The notes under the pieces are model-generated. The model did no database searches. It saw only the letters and a list, made by a program, of their open reading frames with translations, and was not told where the DNA came from. A stretch of DNA of 64,000 nt from Peromyscus leucopus (taxonomy: Eukaryota > Chordata > Mammalia > Rodentia > Cricetidae), in assembly GCF_004664715.2 (NCBI RefSeq), contig NC_051068.1, positions 48,604,953-48,668,952 of the forward strand. Reading direction: 5' to 3'. Positions 1 to 13,079 of the stretch are shown one piece after another. The position numbers and the translations under genes are program-made. Position 1 is the first letter of the stretch; each line of letters starts with the position of its first letter.

Positions 1-2124
1 ATCCCCTCTTCCATCTCTTCCCCCTCCCCCTTTTCCATTATTAATGCTGTGTATTGGTATTTAGTGAGTATGTAAAATTGCACTTAACTATGGTTAATAA
101 TGCTGGCTATTACAAGCATAAGAACATAGGATTAAAAATTTGGAAATGGCTATTTGGTAGTAATATTTTTCTAAATACCCGAGTCTTCTCTGTATACTTT
201 GAACATTTTTGTTTATCCCACATATTTAATACATTTATCCTAGTCATACTTCTCTGGTTACTTCACTACTGCATCAATTTAAGTCTGTCTAAGTATTACC
301 ATTCTGTTTTTAAAAAACTGTACAACTAAATTATTTGAATTATATACAGTCTAGAATTTGGGTAGAATATTTTCTTGGAGGAATTTCCTTTCCATCTGTT
401 GAACTGTGGAAGGAGAAAAGTATCTACTCCCTAAATGTAACGGGTAAAACATGGTTATAGGTGTATAATTTCCCACATCAAGAGGGACAAAATGAGAGGA
501 ATGCAGATATTGCTGGCTGGCTCCAATGATTCTAAATACAGCAAAAAGAAACAATAGTTTTTCCAGGACTGGCAACAATCCTCTGTTGTTTTAGGTGGCT
601 CCCTCTTGAATCTATAGCTTTGTTCTCTGTGCCAAGTGGTATCTTCTTTTAGGGTGATAGCTCCATCTTTTGAGTTTATAGCCATGTCTTCAAATACTCT
701 ATTTCCTAGAATAGCTGTCTATGTTCTCTTGGAGGTTGTTGTAGTTTGTTTCCAATCTTTGAAATTGTAATGTTCACACATTGTTTTTCTTTGCAATATT
801 CCTGTTTCTTTCAGTCTGAGTAGACTGTTGGTGCTGGTATGGCGTTTGCCCATATTTGATATTCCCTCGACAGATCACAAGCAGAATCCCATTTCTGTTC
901 CTGGTATCCTCCTTTTAATGCCTCATCTTTCTATCCTTGTTCTTCATCTTACTAATTTTTCCTTTCTGAACATACAATGTTCTTCTTCTTGAGTTATGAA
1001 AGCACTTGTAATTGGACCACCTTAGGACATCCTGTTTAATCTCTCCATGTTAAAATTTTTAACTCAAGCCAATCTGCAAAGTCTTTTTTCTTAATATATT
1101 AACAGAGAATATTTAAAATCAAGTATCTTGCAGTGACTGTTTTCCCTCTTTAAGAAAGTCTACTGGTTTAGATCAATCAACTAGAAACTCAGGTTTTCCA
1201 TTTAAGAAAATTAAGACTATTGCAATAAAAACCTAATTTCCAGAGTATTAAAAGACAAATATTTAATGTAGCACATAGTACATTTTAAAAAATTATAATT
1301 CTTTATTAATTAATTGTATTGTATATGTAATTGGAAATCTGCAGAAAATCCACCACAAACCCCATTTAAACACACATTCCTTTCCTCAGGTTTTATGTAA
1401 AGCTGCATTTAATTCAATCACTTTGTGAATATTACTTTTATCTTATAAGTATTCTAATAAAAGATTCCCTTTTTATCTTATATTTTGTATTTTATCATCC
1501 TTTGAGAAAACTCTAGAATAATCATCTTCAGAGTTCAGTTGGTAGAGTTTCAGATTTCAGTAAAACTTCAAAGGTTCTTTGAAGGATCAGTGTATTCATG
1601 TTTAATTGTCAAAAATAAGAACAATTTCTGTCTAAAAAAAGAATGAAATCACCCTTTGAGAAATCCCACTCAGTCTAAAATAGGCTATAAACTTTTACTT
1701 TATAACAAGGTGAGAAAAAAATTAAAATTTAGGTCCAGACCTCCTGAATATCAGTGAAAAGCTATGTTTAATGCATTTGATGTTTTACTTACACTCTCCT
1801 ACAAGGTTGAATGGACACAATATGCTAATAATATTTTTTCAAGTGATCACTGTCATCCACCAATGAAGCACTGTAAGGATTAAGAGGCTGCAAATCTTAA
1901 ATTCAATCATGTTTAAATTATGTTATGGAGTTAGTTATTTGCTCTCAAGTCCAAGAATAGTGTCTATAAATATGTAAAAATCACTCCCGTGTGGTTTGAA
2001 CATCAAAATAAATACATTACAGAAGTGGATGTGAACGGCCAGTGAATAAAACACTTGCTGGCCAAGAGTAAGGTTTTGAGCTTAGACTGTCAGATACAAC
2101 AAGCTCTGGGTTTGATTGAGAATC
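1..2124. other. AT-rich unique sequence, no recognised feature
   Basis: I see no SINE, LTR or L1 signature and no splice-flanked open frame. The open frames here are short, start at random methionines and lack recognisable domains. Confidence 0.5.
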
Positions 2125-2590
2125 TTTTTTTTATATAATTTTTATTGAAAATAGATTCTTGCCTCATACAATACATCCTGACCACAGTTTCCCCTCCCTC
2201 CATTCTTCTCTGCTCCTTTCCACCTTCCCTCTCTCCAAAATCTACTCCACCTCCATTTCTTCTTCAGAAAAGAGCAGGCCTCCAAGAGACAACAGCTAAA
2301 CACAACAAAACAAGATACAATAAGACAAGGCAAAAAGCCCTCATACCAAGACTGGACAAGATAACCCAATAGAAAGGAAAGAGTCCCCAAACAGGCAAAG
2401 GAGTCGCAGATACACCCACTCTCCCTGTTAGGAGTTCCACAGAAACTCCAAACTTGACTTCATGACTAAGATGGAGAGGATTATTTCTGGTATCAATATA
2501 GGGCCTCTACATTCATGTTCAGACATGTACACATGCGCCCACACATACATGTGTCCACACCCATGGGAATATGTCCCATGCAGCAACACA
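2125..2590 (-). mobile_element. L1 3' UTR fragment (Lx-like), antisense
   Basis: The left edge is a T-run followed by the reverse complement of the L1 terminal motif (TTTATTGAAAATAGATTC). It continues into the C-rich/pyrimidine stretch and the 'cccaagactgg...acccaatag' type text typical of rodent L1 3' UTRs read backwards. No ORF2 sequence is retained, so this is a strongly 5'-truncated copy. Family assignment comes from memory of rodent L1 3' ends. Confidence 0.7.
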
Positions 2591-2687
2591 CATTACACAC
2601 TCTAGCATATCTGTGGGACAGAGTTTTTAACACATAATTTTAACCATATTTAGTTAAGTCAGAATTTAAATGCACTTATTAACTCAG

Positions 2688-3172
2688 CAATTATTTATTT
2701 TATGTACTATGCTTTAGGGATTGCTCTATGTGCTAAGGATATATCACAAAAGTGAGCAAAATTTGAGGTGTACTTTAGATAAGCAAAACCAACAGACAGG
2801 CACAAGTAACAATTTCAAAACTGATTAAACATAGAGGAGAAAAAGAAACAAGTGAACAGATGAATAAGTAGTGGTTAGAAGTGTAATCAGTTTTACATAA
2901 CTTGGATATGTTAGATTTATTGGAGACTTTTTGTTCAAGAAAGTCATGGAAGATTCAAGAGACAGGTGCATGCAGACATTCAGGCTAGGATATTTAGATA
3001 GCATGTACTTTAGGTGCTGTGTTGAGAAACAACAGCAAAGCCAGTGTGTCCAGAAAAGAGTGAGAAAGGGAGATGGGGGGATATGGAGAGGTAGCCAGTT
3101 GGGTGAAAGGGCAAACAGGTTCCATTCTCTTGGGTCCTTTTGGCTACTGCCAAGAATTTGGATTTTACCATG
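2688..3172 (+). repeat. Old mammal-wide interspersed repeat, family unresolved
   Basis: The order of blocks resembles a common ancient mammalian repeat: a 'ttatttattttatgtactatgctttagg' type head, then 'gccagtgtg...gagtgag', an 'agaggtag' block and 'ttggattttacc'. It is heavily diverged. A 147-codon frame on the minus strand overlaps it and is probably fortuitous. Confidence 0.4.
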
Positions 3173-3950
3173 ACGGTAGATGTTTTTGAAAGTATTCAGT
3201 AGAAATATACTTACATGGCTATTCATCGTATCTCTTAGGAAAATATTCTTTGTATAGATTTGAACCACAATTCTTTCATATTTAATTGTTCATTCTATAC
3301 TATTCAATAGAGAAAACACTTACAGCCTGTGAGTACTAATCCATTGAAGTGTCACTATCCTGAAGTGAAATGTGATCTAACTGTAAAAGACATTCCAAGT
3401 CTCAAATATTTTGCATGCAAACATGTGAAGTAGTTCAAATGTAGTTGTTTTAATATACATGTAAGTATTTCGGATACAGTAGGTTATGTAACATCTTACT
3501 GTAGTCATTATCACTAGCCTAATTTCTTTCTTTTATAATACTAATGACAGAAATTTTAGAGTTGCACATTTAGTGGGCATTATATTTCCAATGGAGAGTG
3601 TTAGTGTACATGGCAGATGAACTTGAATATTAAATTTAGAAGGGTGACACTAACATGTGAGAATAATAATTGTAATAGGAGATTCATGTGATGTGATACA
3701 ACACTACTGGAGAGTGAATAACAGAGGAAAACATAAATTGTCCAGTAACGACATGACCAGATTATTGTTCTTTTTTTCCCTATGAGAATAAGAATCCTTT
3801 ATGCAGTATCATCATTTGGGGAAGAATTATTTAACAATGAAATATTCTGGGAAAAGAAATTTAGATTGTGAGGGACTTTGCAGGAAGGAACATCCAACTC
3901 TAGCCATAACTATGTTCAATATTTTTCCTCTGTCTCTTTGCCATTATCCT
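3173..3950. other. Unique sequence, no recognised feature
   Basis: No repeat or gene signature was seen. Confidence 0.4.
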
Positions 3951-4119
3951 GTTTTTTTTTTTTTTTTTGGTTTTTTTTCGAGACAGGGTTTCTCTGTGTA
4001 GCTTTGCGCCTTTCCTGGGACTCACTTGGTAGCCCAGGCTGGCCTCGAACTCACAGAGATCCACCTGCCTCTGCCTCCCGAGTGCTGGGATTAAAGGCGT
4101 GCGCCACCACCGCCCGGCC
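3951..4119 (-). mobile_element. B1 SINE, full length, antisense
   Basis: A 5' T-run (the poly-A tail) is followed by the complete B1 body in reverse complement, ending at the GCCGGGCGG head. The 7SL-derived pol III B-box region (GAGTTCGAGGCC, read backwards) is intact. The 3' half carries the 'ggaaaggcgcaaagctacacagag' body also seen in other copies here. The T-rich flanks on both sides probably contain the target duplication. It looks young (CpGs retained). Confidence 0.93.
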
Positions 4120-5596
4120 TGTTTTTTTTTTTTAAATAACATCTCAAAAGTTCAAAAGTTTTCATGTGTTATTATAAAAGAAATCATAGTATGTATAGTA
4201 TGTTTGAAAGAAATTCAACATTATGATTTAGATGGAAAGAAATGTTTTAATTTTCTTCTGTAAATTTAAAATTATTTTAAGACTGCATATTATATTTTGT
4301 TTGTATTCATAACTTACTTTGAGGTGTGGGTATGATGAAAGTAGAATTAATAATATAATTAGAAAATTAATCCAGGATTTTGTTTTATTATCTATACACA
4401 GCAAATCTCTCCTTAATCTCATTGCTAACCTTTTGATGCTTTTATTTAACTTGTAATAGGTTAAAATTGGGAGAAACAAGGATCCACATTACAGATAAAT
4501 AGGAAAAATTTAATTGGTTAGTGATTGTTGCACTTTATACTACATATCTTGCAATGGATCATGTCAGGGAGTGGCCAGTCTCCAGACTGTCAGGGGAACA
4601 CACAAGTCCCCCCCATGGCAGAAACATTGCTCTCTGGAAACAATGAGGCTTTCCTTTCTGAAATCTCTCTGTTCATTTTGAGTCGCAGCAGCTTTGATAG
4701 CTCAAAGCTGATGTCTGATATGAACAGATTGATATTCTAGCCCGTCTGTGCTGCGCCAGATAGAGCCATGCTCAGTCCTTAAGGGACAGATAGCACATCC
4801 ACTAGTGTCTGTGTCTCATTCAACTCCACATAATTTGGCTCATGAACTGAGACTTCAGCAAAGGCAATTGTTAGAACAAGGTGTGTGGTAACTTGGATGT
4901 ATGTGTCCAAAAGCTTGTGCTACCATTCACGTTGGGGTAGCATTTTAAATAACTGGGATATTTTCCTTTGAGGGTACCTGTCTCCCATAAGTCAGTGGTA
5001 TTTTAGATGATTGTTTTAATCTTCCCAGAATATAAGAAGACAAGTTTTAGATTTGTTAACTGCACGATCAGTACAAACATAGTGAATCACTAAACTTTTA
5101 TCACCTCCCTGGGGACATTTGCATAACAACACTTTTGCCACATGCTGACTTTACTAAAACATCATAAGCAAATTTCAGTTTCTGTTGCTTTTATGTAATA
5201 TTTGAAAACTATTGTCCACAAAAATGAATTCAAAATTATTGTCTACTCAGTCTTACCCACATCTTTCTGCCTACAATACGAATAGAGAAGATTTTTAGCT
5301 AAGTAGCAATGTTTGGGGAAAAGTTTTGCTTTATGCATACATAACCACTGGACAAATAGTATCAAAGAGACAGGGAAGAGAATGTTAACATTCAAGCAGG
5401 ATTTTCCACCCCAAGATTATTCAGTGTTATTACCATGGCTGTGATCATTGTGACTTTCTTGAAGATTTGTTTGGGTTTGTACTTTTCAACTTCTTTGTTA
5501 TCATCCTAGTCCATTCCTCTCCATTGAACAGAATTAAAGTTATTTCAGTCCCTTTGCCAGTCATTCATCTTTTCCTTTCATTTTCATTTCTTCATT
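4120..5596. other. Unique sequence with one short hairpin
   Basis: Apart from the hairpin at 4689-4710, nothing recognisable was found. Confidence 0.4.
4689..4710. repeat. Perfect 9-bp inverted repeat, 4-nt loop
   Basis: CAGCTTTGA, TAGC loop, TCAAAGCTG. This is a short perfect stem in otherwise unique sequence; no function can be inferred. Confidence 0.6.
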
Positions 5597-5727
5597 TCCT
5601 GTTTTTTAGGCAAAGTCTTGCTATGAAGCCATGACAGATTTGTAGCTTGAAATGGAATAAAGCTGGCCTCAAACCATTTGTGTCTCCCAAGTTATAGGAT
5701 AATAGGCGCATGTAATCATAGTCAGCC
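5597..5727 (-). mobile_element. Old B1/PB1-type SINE, antisense
   Basis: The blocks 'ggcaaagtcttgctatgaagcc', 'agctggcctcaaacca' and 'ataggcgcatgtaatc' follow the reverse-complement order of B1/7SL-derived SINEs with many substitutions. This is an old copy. Confidence 0.6.
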
Positions 5728-7034
5728 TTTTTATAGCAATATGTTAAATGAGGATCTGAGTTTAGTAAACATTTTCTTGACTTTGTTTGAAACAGTTATT
5801 GATAAAATTATTAAATGTTAACTGAATTGGACAAAATATTTTGGGTTCCATTTATCTGTCCTCAAGATTCTGAAGATATTCCATTGTTTCTGGTTTTTAT
5901 TCATTTGCTGTCAATATGCTATCTTTTTTGTTTGATACACAAAACTCTTTCTTTTTGTCTCCCATATCTGTTTGTCTGTAGGTTAATAAGTGTGATGTAT
6001 TCATATTAGTTAAAGCTTATGTTTATGTAACCATGCTCCTTAAACAGAAAGTTTTCCTCATTACTTTTTAAATACTTGTATTTTGTGCATTATCATCATT
6101 CTCTATTGTTAAATGAAAGAATAACAGAAATGAACAATACAGATGGAGATTCGGCTTTTTATGATTTGTGCTAAAAAAGATGTAAAGAATGTAGATGCCA
6201 CCTAATAGAGTAATTTTAGGGGACACATATTTATGACAGTGACAGAAAAGTGGGACATCACAAGTTTTAGTTGTAGTTGAGATTTAAAATAATCAATGGA
6301 ATTAATAACAGAGGAAAATGGGGACAAATGTGGAAATTATTGTTTGATGTTTCACGTTTTATCACATGTAACAATGTACAATGTAGTATAACAGTAATAT
6401 CAAAATTATAAACCAACAGAAATGTAACAGATTTCCTCAACAAAGATTTATGTATGTGTGTGCACATCAAAATTGAAGTTTAATTTCATGGAATGATTGT
6501 GATCTCCGGACAAAATTGGTAAATAATTAAAATTAGTTTAGAGAGCTTTATTTTCAAAGATGTATTTTAATTTTATTAACATATGTAACTTATAGTCTGC
6601 AAACTATATAAAAAGAGATAAAAATATTTCCATAGTTTAAATAGGATATAGACTGTCTTTATTGGAATATGTGTTCCATACAAAATGATTTGAAAAAAAT
6701 TAAGCAGCAGTGGTTGTGGAGCTTTACAAAATATTAGACAGAAATCTTTCTCTACCCGCTTATCCAATGTTCTTCAGTTTTTTTATACTTTTGGAGAATA
6801 ATGCAGTTACCTATCAATAAAAGTCTGCATTATTAATCTATATTTATTCTACTTGAAGGTGCTTTCAGGCAGAGGAGACAGGCAGCTTCTAAGAGATTAG
6901 AAAGACATGGATGTAATGAAACAGAGGACTGCTGTGAGGTCAGAGGACAGATATTGTTGGAGTAAGCACAGTAGAGGCAGAGCCATATAAGAGATAATGT
7001 TTGGACAGCCAGAGTTTGGATGACTGTATATCAA
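5728..7034. other. AT-rich unique sequence, no recognised feature
   Basis: Nothing recognisable was found in this stretch. Confidence 0.4.
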
Positions 7035-7135
7035 CACTAGGGAGGTAGAGGCAAAAGGATAAGATGTTCAAGGTCATTATTAGCTGTATTGTGCCCAAGG
7101 CCATCTTGGGCTGCATGAGATCTGTTTTAAAACAA
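7035..7135 (+). mobile_element. Diverged B1-like SINE fragment
   Basis: 'gggaggtagaggca', 'gttcaaggtca' and 'aaggccatcttgggct' appear in B1 order, followed by an A-rich end. It is diverged and lacks the B1 head. Confidence 0.55.
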
Positions 7136-8501
7136 CCAAAGCTTAGAGATCATTTGGAAGTCTTTTATTGAGCCAAATTTAGAGCACACAGATCAACACT
7201 CCAAACCTGAGAATAGCCAGCTTATCCAGCCAGGAAAGGTATAAATGCAAGCAATTTGGATCAATAAGAGCAAACCATCGTTTAAAGGAAGAACTGATTC
7301 TACACTAATTACAAGTCTTCTTTGGAGCCACCAAGGGCAGTGCTCTGGTCTGTCTAGCCTGGTAAAAACAGCTGTAGTGTTCACCAACATTTTATTGCTT
7401 GGGATGTTACATTCCAAGGCTAATATTGGCTCTCTAGAGTGCTCATGACTTGGAGCATATATTCAGCTGTGCTTGTAATGGTTCTCTGAAGCACTTAAAG
7501 TGTCCTCAGTGATTGTAAAGTGCCAGAAACAGCCAGGCTTCCATGAATGCAGTCCAGCTGGTTACTAGTAAGGGGCCACTTGGCTGATAACTTCTACTTC
7601 AGTATCACCAAATGTTAGCCAAATCATGATAGTTTTAGTACTTCGTAGAGATCATCAAAATGGTGAATGCTCTACAGAGTCAAAGAAAACTGAATAAAGA
7701 ATTATCAATGCTAATAGTCTATAACAGAACTTAATAGTATTTTCATTACAGTGTTTCACTCCTCCCCTGGTATCATGGGGAGAGGTGAGTCTTCTGATCG
7801 GCTTTAAGAATGCCAGTTCTATAGTTATCTGAGAGCCTGATGACCTACCTCTTCCTGTGTAGTCATTGTAGGATCAAGCACAGCCCAGAGGGCAAACTGC
7901 TTCTGCACCAGTGAAGTAATGAGTGTCAACCTGCTTCTGTGAAAGTGAAGCAATTATTATCAATAAATTAGAGGGGTTCTGGATTCTAATGATGCTAGTG
8001 ATACTACAGAAAGTAAGAAACCCAGTGCAGGCTGTATGCCACCTGAAATACTCATGAACAGGAGTCATGGAACCATTACACACAGTTATCATCAAATGAT
8101 CATGTTCAGAAAGGGAAAATACACAGTAATACCGAGCTTAGTTTATGAAAAAAAATTTAAAGAAAAATAAATGAATGAAGCTTTTTTAGTGCTCATTAAA
8201 ATACAACTGAGTCTAGGGTTTTCCTTTGATTTTGAAACACACATACACAAATATGTACTTCATATTAATGATAGAGTGATTTATGTCTGCTTATTGAATT
8301 AGCAATGGGGAACCATTTGCATGACTTGTGGGAACCTTTCTCAGATGTATTAATCCATTACTCTCCATAGGATCTATAACTAGAATGTTCATGCATGCTT
8401 GAATCTATGGCTAATTCTAGCTTTCATGTGAACTGATACTTGTACAGAGGTAAATCAAACACACCACAAACACAACTATTTATAGGGAAACACCAAGCAT
8501 G
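7136..8501. other. Unique sequence, no recognised feature
   Basis: There are several stop-free frames of about 70 codons on both strands near 7.2-7.45 kb, overlapping each other. None shows a domain or flanking splice signals. Confidence 0.4.
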
Positions 8502-8582
8502 AGCTGGGAGAAGGTTCAGCAGCTAAGAGTGCTTGCTTCTTCACATGCATGAGGACCAGAGTGCCAAACTCCAGAACACAGG
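8502..8582 (+). mobile_element. ID/B4 SINE 5' fragment
   Basis: 'gagctgggagaaggttcagc' followed by 'taagagtgcttgcttc' and 'catgaggacca' matches the tRNA-derived head shared by ID and B4 SINEs. The 3' part is missing. Confidence 0.65.
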
Positions 8583-9043
8583 CAAAATGTTACATATTGT
8601 TGTCTAATGCAGGTTAAGATCACTTGCTAGGAAACTGGAATGGAACAGGAGCCAAATGGGTACAGATCACAGTCTCAATGTTTCTCATTACCTTCTGTTC
8701 CATATTTTGTCAATATATACATTGTGAAAACAGGTAAGTCATTTTACACCATAGATATTTATAGATTAAATAACCTTTGCAGGGGTTGAATCTCATTTAG
8801 AGCCCAGATATCCTCATAATCTAGAAAAATAGTAGTACTTCTAATTCAGCTACAAAGTCAGTTTAAATCTATTCATACCAAGTCTAGGTATGTAGGTTAT
8901 AAGTCACTCATTTTTTTCACTCATTGGAAGATATTATTTGGAGACCTAAGATAAGACTGGATGCTCCAGATATGCTCATTGAATAAACAAACATCAGGAT
9001 AATCAGGCCTTTAAGATACTTACATTCTTAATTTTTTATATAA
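8583..9043. other. Unique sequence, no recognised feature
   Basis: No signature was seen. Confidence 0.4.
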
Positions 9044-9199
9044 GTCAGGTGGTGGTGACACACACTTTTAATCCCAGCACTTGGGAGGCAGAGCCAGGTG
9101 GATCTCTGTGAGTTCGAGGCCAGCCTGGGCTACAGAGTGAGATCCCGGACAGGCACCAAAACTACAAAGAGAAACCCTGTCTCAAAAAACAACAACAAA
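9044..9199 (+). mobile_element. B1 SINE, 'acaggcaccaaaac' subfamily
   Basis: A nearly complete B1 with 'tttaatcccagcac', 'gagttcgaggccagcctggg' and the body 'ggacaggcaccaaaactac', ending 'gaaaccctgtctc' plus an A-rich tail. The head is slightly diverged. It differs in the 3' body from the copies at 3951 and 46855. Confidence 0.9.
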
Positions 9200-10808
9200 A
9201 TTATATATTCTTTAGCACAATCACATCAGATCTTTACTTTGCTACCTATACTATCTTATCAAGCTGAAGGTCTGCTAACTTGGGAAAATGTACATTTGGA
9301 ATTATCATACACTAATTAATATAAATTCAAACAAGGAGGATTTTTCAGGTGTATAAATATGCTTAATGTAGTTCATGCTCAACTCTGTGAAGGGACCTAG
9401 AATTTAAGAAAACTAAATATATGTGCCACACACACAGGGTAGCTGTGATGTGAGTTCTTTAAATATAAAATTTGTAACAAATGAATTTTTATAAGGTACC
9501 ACCAAGTAGGCTAGCATAATTAAAAATGAATTTAGTTAAAACTAATTTCAAAAGAAATGCATCTAACAAAAGCTACATAGTGGAATGAAGGTAACAAAAG
9601 CTACATAGTTGAATGAATGATTCAAAAGAATTCTCCAACCCACTGTGAAAGTTGTATTTCTCCGAGGAAGAATAAGGAAAAAAAATCTTATAAAAGGTTG
9701 AATAGGCCTGAGGGAATGTTAACTTGCACGGCCAGTTCTGACTGACCTTGGCTGTTTTATATGCGGTCACATTTTACTCTTCTGCAGATAAAAAGCCGAA
9801 CAATATCTGCAGTGCATGGGAATAAACACCTAGCTGTGGTTGTCATGCCACTACAACCGGTCCTTCCCCACCTGCTCACTGCTGTATTTCTTTTTTCCAG
9901 CTTAGATCAGGAGAGAAGGGTTAATGAGAAAACTTATCACATATTTTCTAAGGAGACAGATATTTAATATTTAACTATTAGAGACTACTAAAAGTCCAGA
10001 GCTGGAAATAATAATTCTTTCTTGATCCTAATAATATTATTTAATGACATTTTAATTTATTTATTCACAATTATAAATATCACTGATAATAAAACATATG
10101 TTTGTATATCATGTGTAAATGATTTATACATTTATGCATTTAAATTATTCATATGATATATATACCATTTATATTTAGCTTTATCAAAGATAAAAATGCT
10201 TCTAAATACTGTTATGTGTTCATATTGAAATATTCTGGGGACCAGGAAAGAGTCTAAAAACCAACTGCCATTTACACAAGGAAAGGGTCAGCTTTGATTT
10301 TCATTTTTCTGCAAAGGGGAACACCAATAGTATCAATACCAAGACTTCCATGTAGAGTTGTATAATTTTAAAGCCACATCCAGCTCATGGCATGATGCCG
10401 ATTGAGTTCCATGTTAAATCTCCAGTAGCTGTGAGTCAGATGAAACCTGAACTCAACTTCTTCTTCGTGTACATGCTAGAATGATGTTTTAGTTCCTGAC
10501 AGTGTTCGAATTTTCAGTTGCATGATAATAATCATTCATTATATAATTTATTCTTAAGAAATATATACACACATTCTTTTAGTTTTTCATACCATTGTGT
10601 ATGCTATGTCATATCAAATGACACTCAAAATGTTATGATGATCCATCAAAGCTCATTTTTGTTCATTACTGTCCTGTATTTTATTGATTTGAAATTCTAT
10701 TAAATATGTCTGTTGTAGAGTCTCACTGTCTTCTCATTATGTTGAAATGTTTTTGTATAAAATTTAAATGATTTTTTTCTTGCAGTTTCACAGATTTTTT
10801 TTTAAGAT
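9200..10808. other. Mostly unique sequence
   Basis: It contains the short tandem duplication at 9564-9619 and nothing else recognised. Confidence 0.4.
9564..9619. repeat. Two-copy 28-bp tandem duplication
   Basis: 'taacaaaagctacatagt' with the following 'gaatgaa' text occurs twice, 28 bp apart, with few differences. This is a local slippage or duplication event. Confidence 0.75.
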
Positions 10809-10819
10809 AGAAAATGTTT

Positions 10820-10934
10820 GAGTTCTAGGCCAGCCTGGTCTACAGAGAGAGATCCAGGAAAAGCACAAAGCTCCACAGAGAAACCCTGTCTCGAAAAACC
10901 AAAAAAAAAAAAAAAAAAGAAAGAAAGAAAAGAA
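10820..10934 (+). mobile_element. 5'-truncated B1 SINE with target duplication
   Basis: Only the 3' part of B1 is present, from 'gagttctaggccagcctgg' through 'gaaaccctgtctcgaaaaacc' and an A/GA-rich tail. It is bracketed by the 11-bp direct repeat agaaaatgttt at 10809-10819 and 10935-10945. The truncation is therefore original to the insertion and not later decay. Confidence 0.92.
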
Positions 10935-10945
10935 AGAAAATGTTT

Positions 10946-11907
10946 ACTGACCCAGGAAGGGAACCAGCAGCAGTTCAAAGTGAAGACTGCACCAATACTC
11001 ACTTTGGTGAACCAGTGAGTTTCTTATTGGGGTTACAAATGAGAGTGTGGCTGAGAGGTTACACACAGGGAACACGGATGACTCAAAAGCAGCCTCATCA
11101 CTGAGAAGCCCACCCCATCATGGGTAAAAGCTCACCAAATCTGCAAACCTGGGGTTCTCTGCACAGCTTGTAGGCACTTCAATCATCTGAGAAATCATTT
11201 CCCTTCAGCTTGCTCGCCAGTCTCTTCTAGCAGCTCCCCCCCCCCTTTTATACTGTGGAGGAGGGGGCCTTTGAGAAAATTCCAGGTTTCTGTTCTCCTA
11301 TATATGTGACCTTTTACTTATCTTCTAAGTTTCATGAGGTTACTGGAGGTAATGTTTCAATTTGGGCATAACATATAACATTTTAAACTAGGATAAACTT
11401 TATATTAATATTGGAATTAATATTGGAATTAATTCAGAATACAATGCTTACTTCAGACTCCTGCCTAGTGTTTTCATCTACTCACTGTGAATAGTGTTAT
11501 TTTCTATAAGTTCTGACATAAGAATAGCCAGTTCAGGGAAAGAATGGAAGACAATAGTAATGACATAATTTTCAGTATCTTAAAATCTAAGTATTGTTGA
11601 TTTCCTTTATTTAAATAACATTTTCATCATTGGTTTTCCATGCTATGGCAGTGTCTTCATTACTGATTCAATATAGTAAAGGTTGTTGAGCATTTTCAAA
11701 GTGCCAAATTACGGACCAGGGAAAGCAGCAAGATAAATAAGACATGCTATAGCAGTTGAGAGCTGTGTAATCTGGTTGTAGATATAAATTCAAACTTAAA
11801 TATTCTAATTCAACAGATGATGTTAGGAAATATGGAGCAAAAGAAAATTATATAAAAATTTTAATGGGGACTCCCATTTCTTCTGAACATCTGGGAGGGT
11901 TTCGTCA
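10946..11907. other. Unique sequence, no recognised feature
   Basis: It has a short C-run near 11237 and a small 'attaatattggaa' duplication at about 11405-11430. Otherwise nothing was seen. Confidence 0.4.
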
Positions 11908-11922
11908 AGATGGCAAAGTTGG

Positions 11923-12080
11923 CCAGGCAGTGTTGGCACACTCCTTTAATCCCAGCACTTGAGAGACAGAGCCAGGCAGATCTCTGTGAGTTCGAGGCCA
12001 GCCTGGTCTACAGAGTGAGATCCAGGACAGGTACCAAAACTATACAGAGAAACCCTGTCTTGAAAAAACAACAACAAAAA
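11923..12080 (+). mobile_element. B1 SINE with 15-bp target duplication
   Basis: A full-length B1 (slightly diverged head 'ccaggcagtg'; intact 'gagttcgaggccagcctgg' B-box region) with the 'acaggtaccaaaactata' body. The 15-bp flanks at 11908-11922 and 12081-12095 (agatggcaaagttgg / agatggtaaagttgg) differ at one base, which marks the insertion exactly. Confidence 0.95.
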
Positions 12081-12095
12081 AGATGGTAAAGTTGG

Positions 12096-13079
12096 AATGG
12101 TCTTATATGCCACACCCCATCATACATATGTTTAAAGCTAGAAGACCTGCTGAGAATAGTGGCAACAATGATCATTTATTCTTTAATTAAAATTTGTGCC
12201 ATGACTGGTGCTTCCCAGAGTCAAAGGATGTGGAATGGATGTACTGATTCTTAGCAAAACAAGTTATCACCTGAGTCTACTTAAAGTGCCTCTCAAGATT
12301 TAGGCCGCATAAGGTTGAGGCAGTTGAATTATCCGTAATAAAAAGAATTGGTGACAAACACTATTTAGTACCTAAATTTCAAGTGAAGATGGTCAGACCT
12401 ATTCATTTGCTCTCCTTTGCTAATGGTAGCCTTCTTATATCCCATGAGTCAAGTATTCTAAAGTATCTTTTTGATACTTAAAAGACAAAAAATAATTTGA
12501 TCTCGAACTATAAGATCAAGTGTTTTGAATAGATTAATTTGCTGAAGAGATCTTATTCTGAATAGAAAGTAGGACTCCTATGCAACCAAGTCTTTCTGAA
12601 GGACATGGTCACCTAATACTTGTTAGCTGACATACTAAGAAATTCACTTGTAGTAGAATGGTGTAATTTTAAAAAAACAAATGCTAATATTGAGACACAG
12701 TGTGAAACTGTTTGAAGCAACTTATAGTTGGGAGTCATGTGCCTTTTCATCTAAGGTTGGGGAGACATAGGCACAGAAATGTGGGGTGCGCAGCGCTTTG
12801 CTGACAATAACGTTATTGCCCACAGCAGCCTCTTATCTTTATCAATGTTCTTCTGCGACAGGTTAGTTACATGAATAGTCCAGATAAACATGTCTACTTG
12901 GGAGGCTTTTTTCAATTCCTTTTTTTACATTTGTCTGTAGGTCTTTCCTTTTGGAGTATAAGCACATACATAAAGCCACATAGGTTGGTAACAGCATGAA
13001 TAAACAGATTTCTCAAATTCTTGTGGTTTGGTTCCACCTCTTTTGTTGGGTCTACTAATGATTCTACAATTTCAAAGCA
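12096..13079. other. Unique sequence, no recognised feature
   Basis: No repeat or gene signature was identified. Confidence 0.4.

Noticed and set aside
2825..3268. 147-codon minus-strand frame
   Set aside because: It overlaps an old interspersed repeat, has no recognisable domain, and its plus-strand counterpart is also open. Probably chance.
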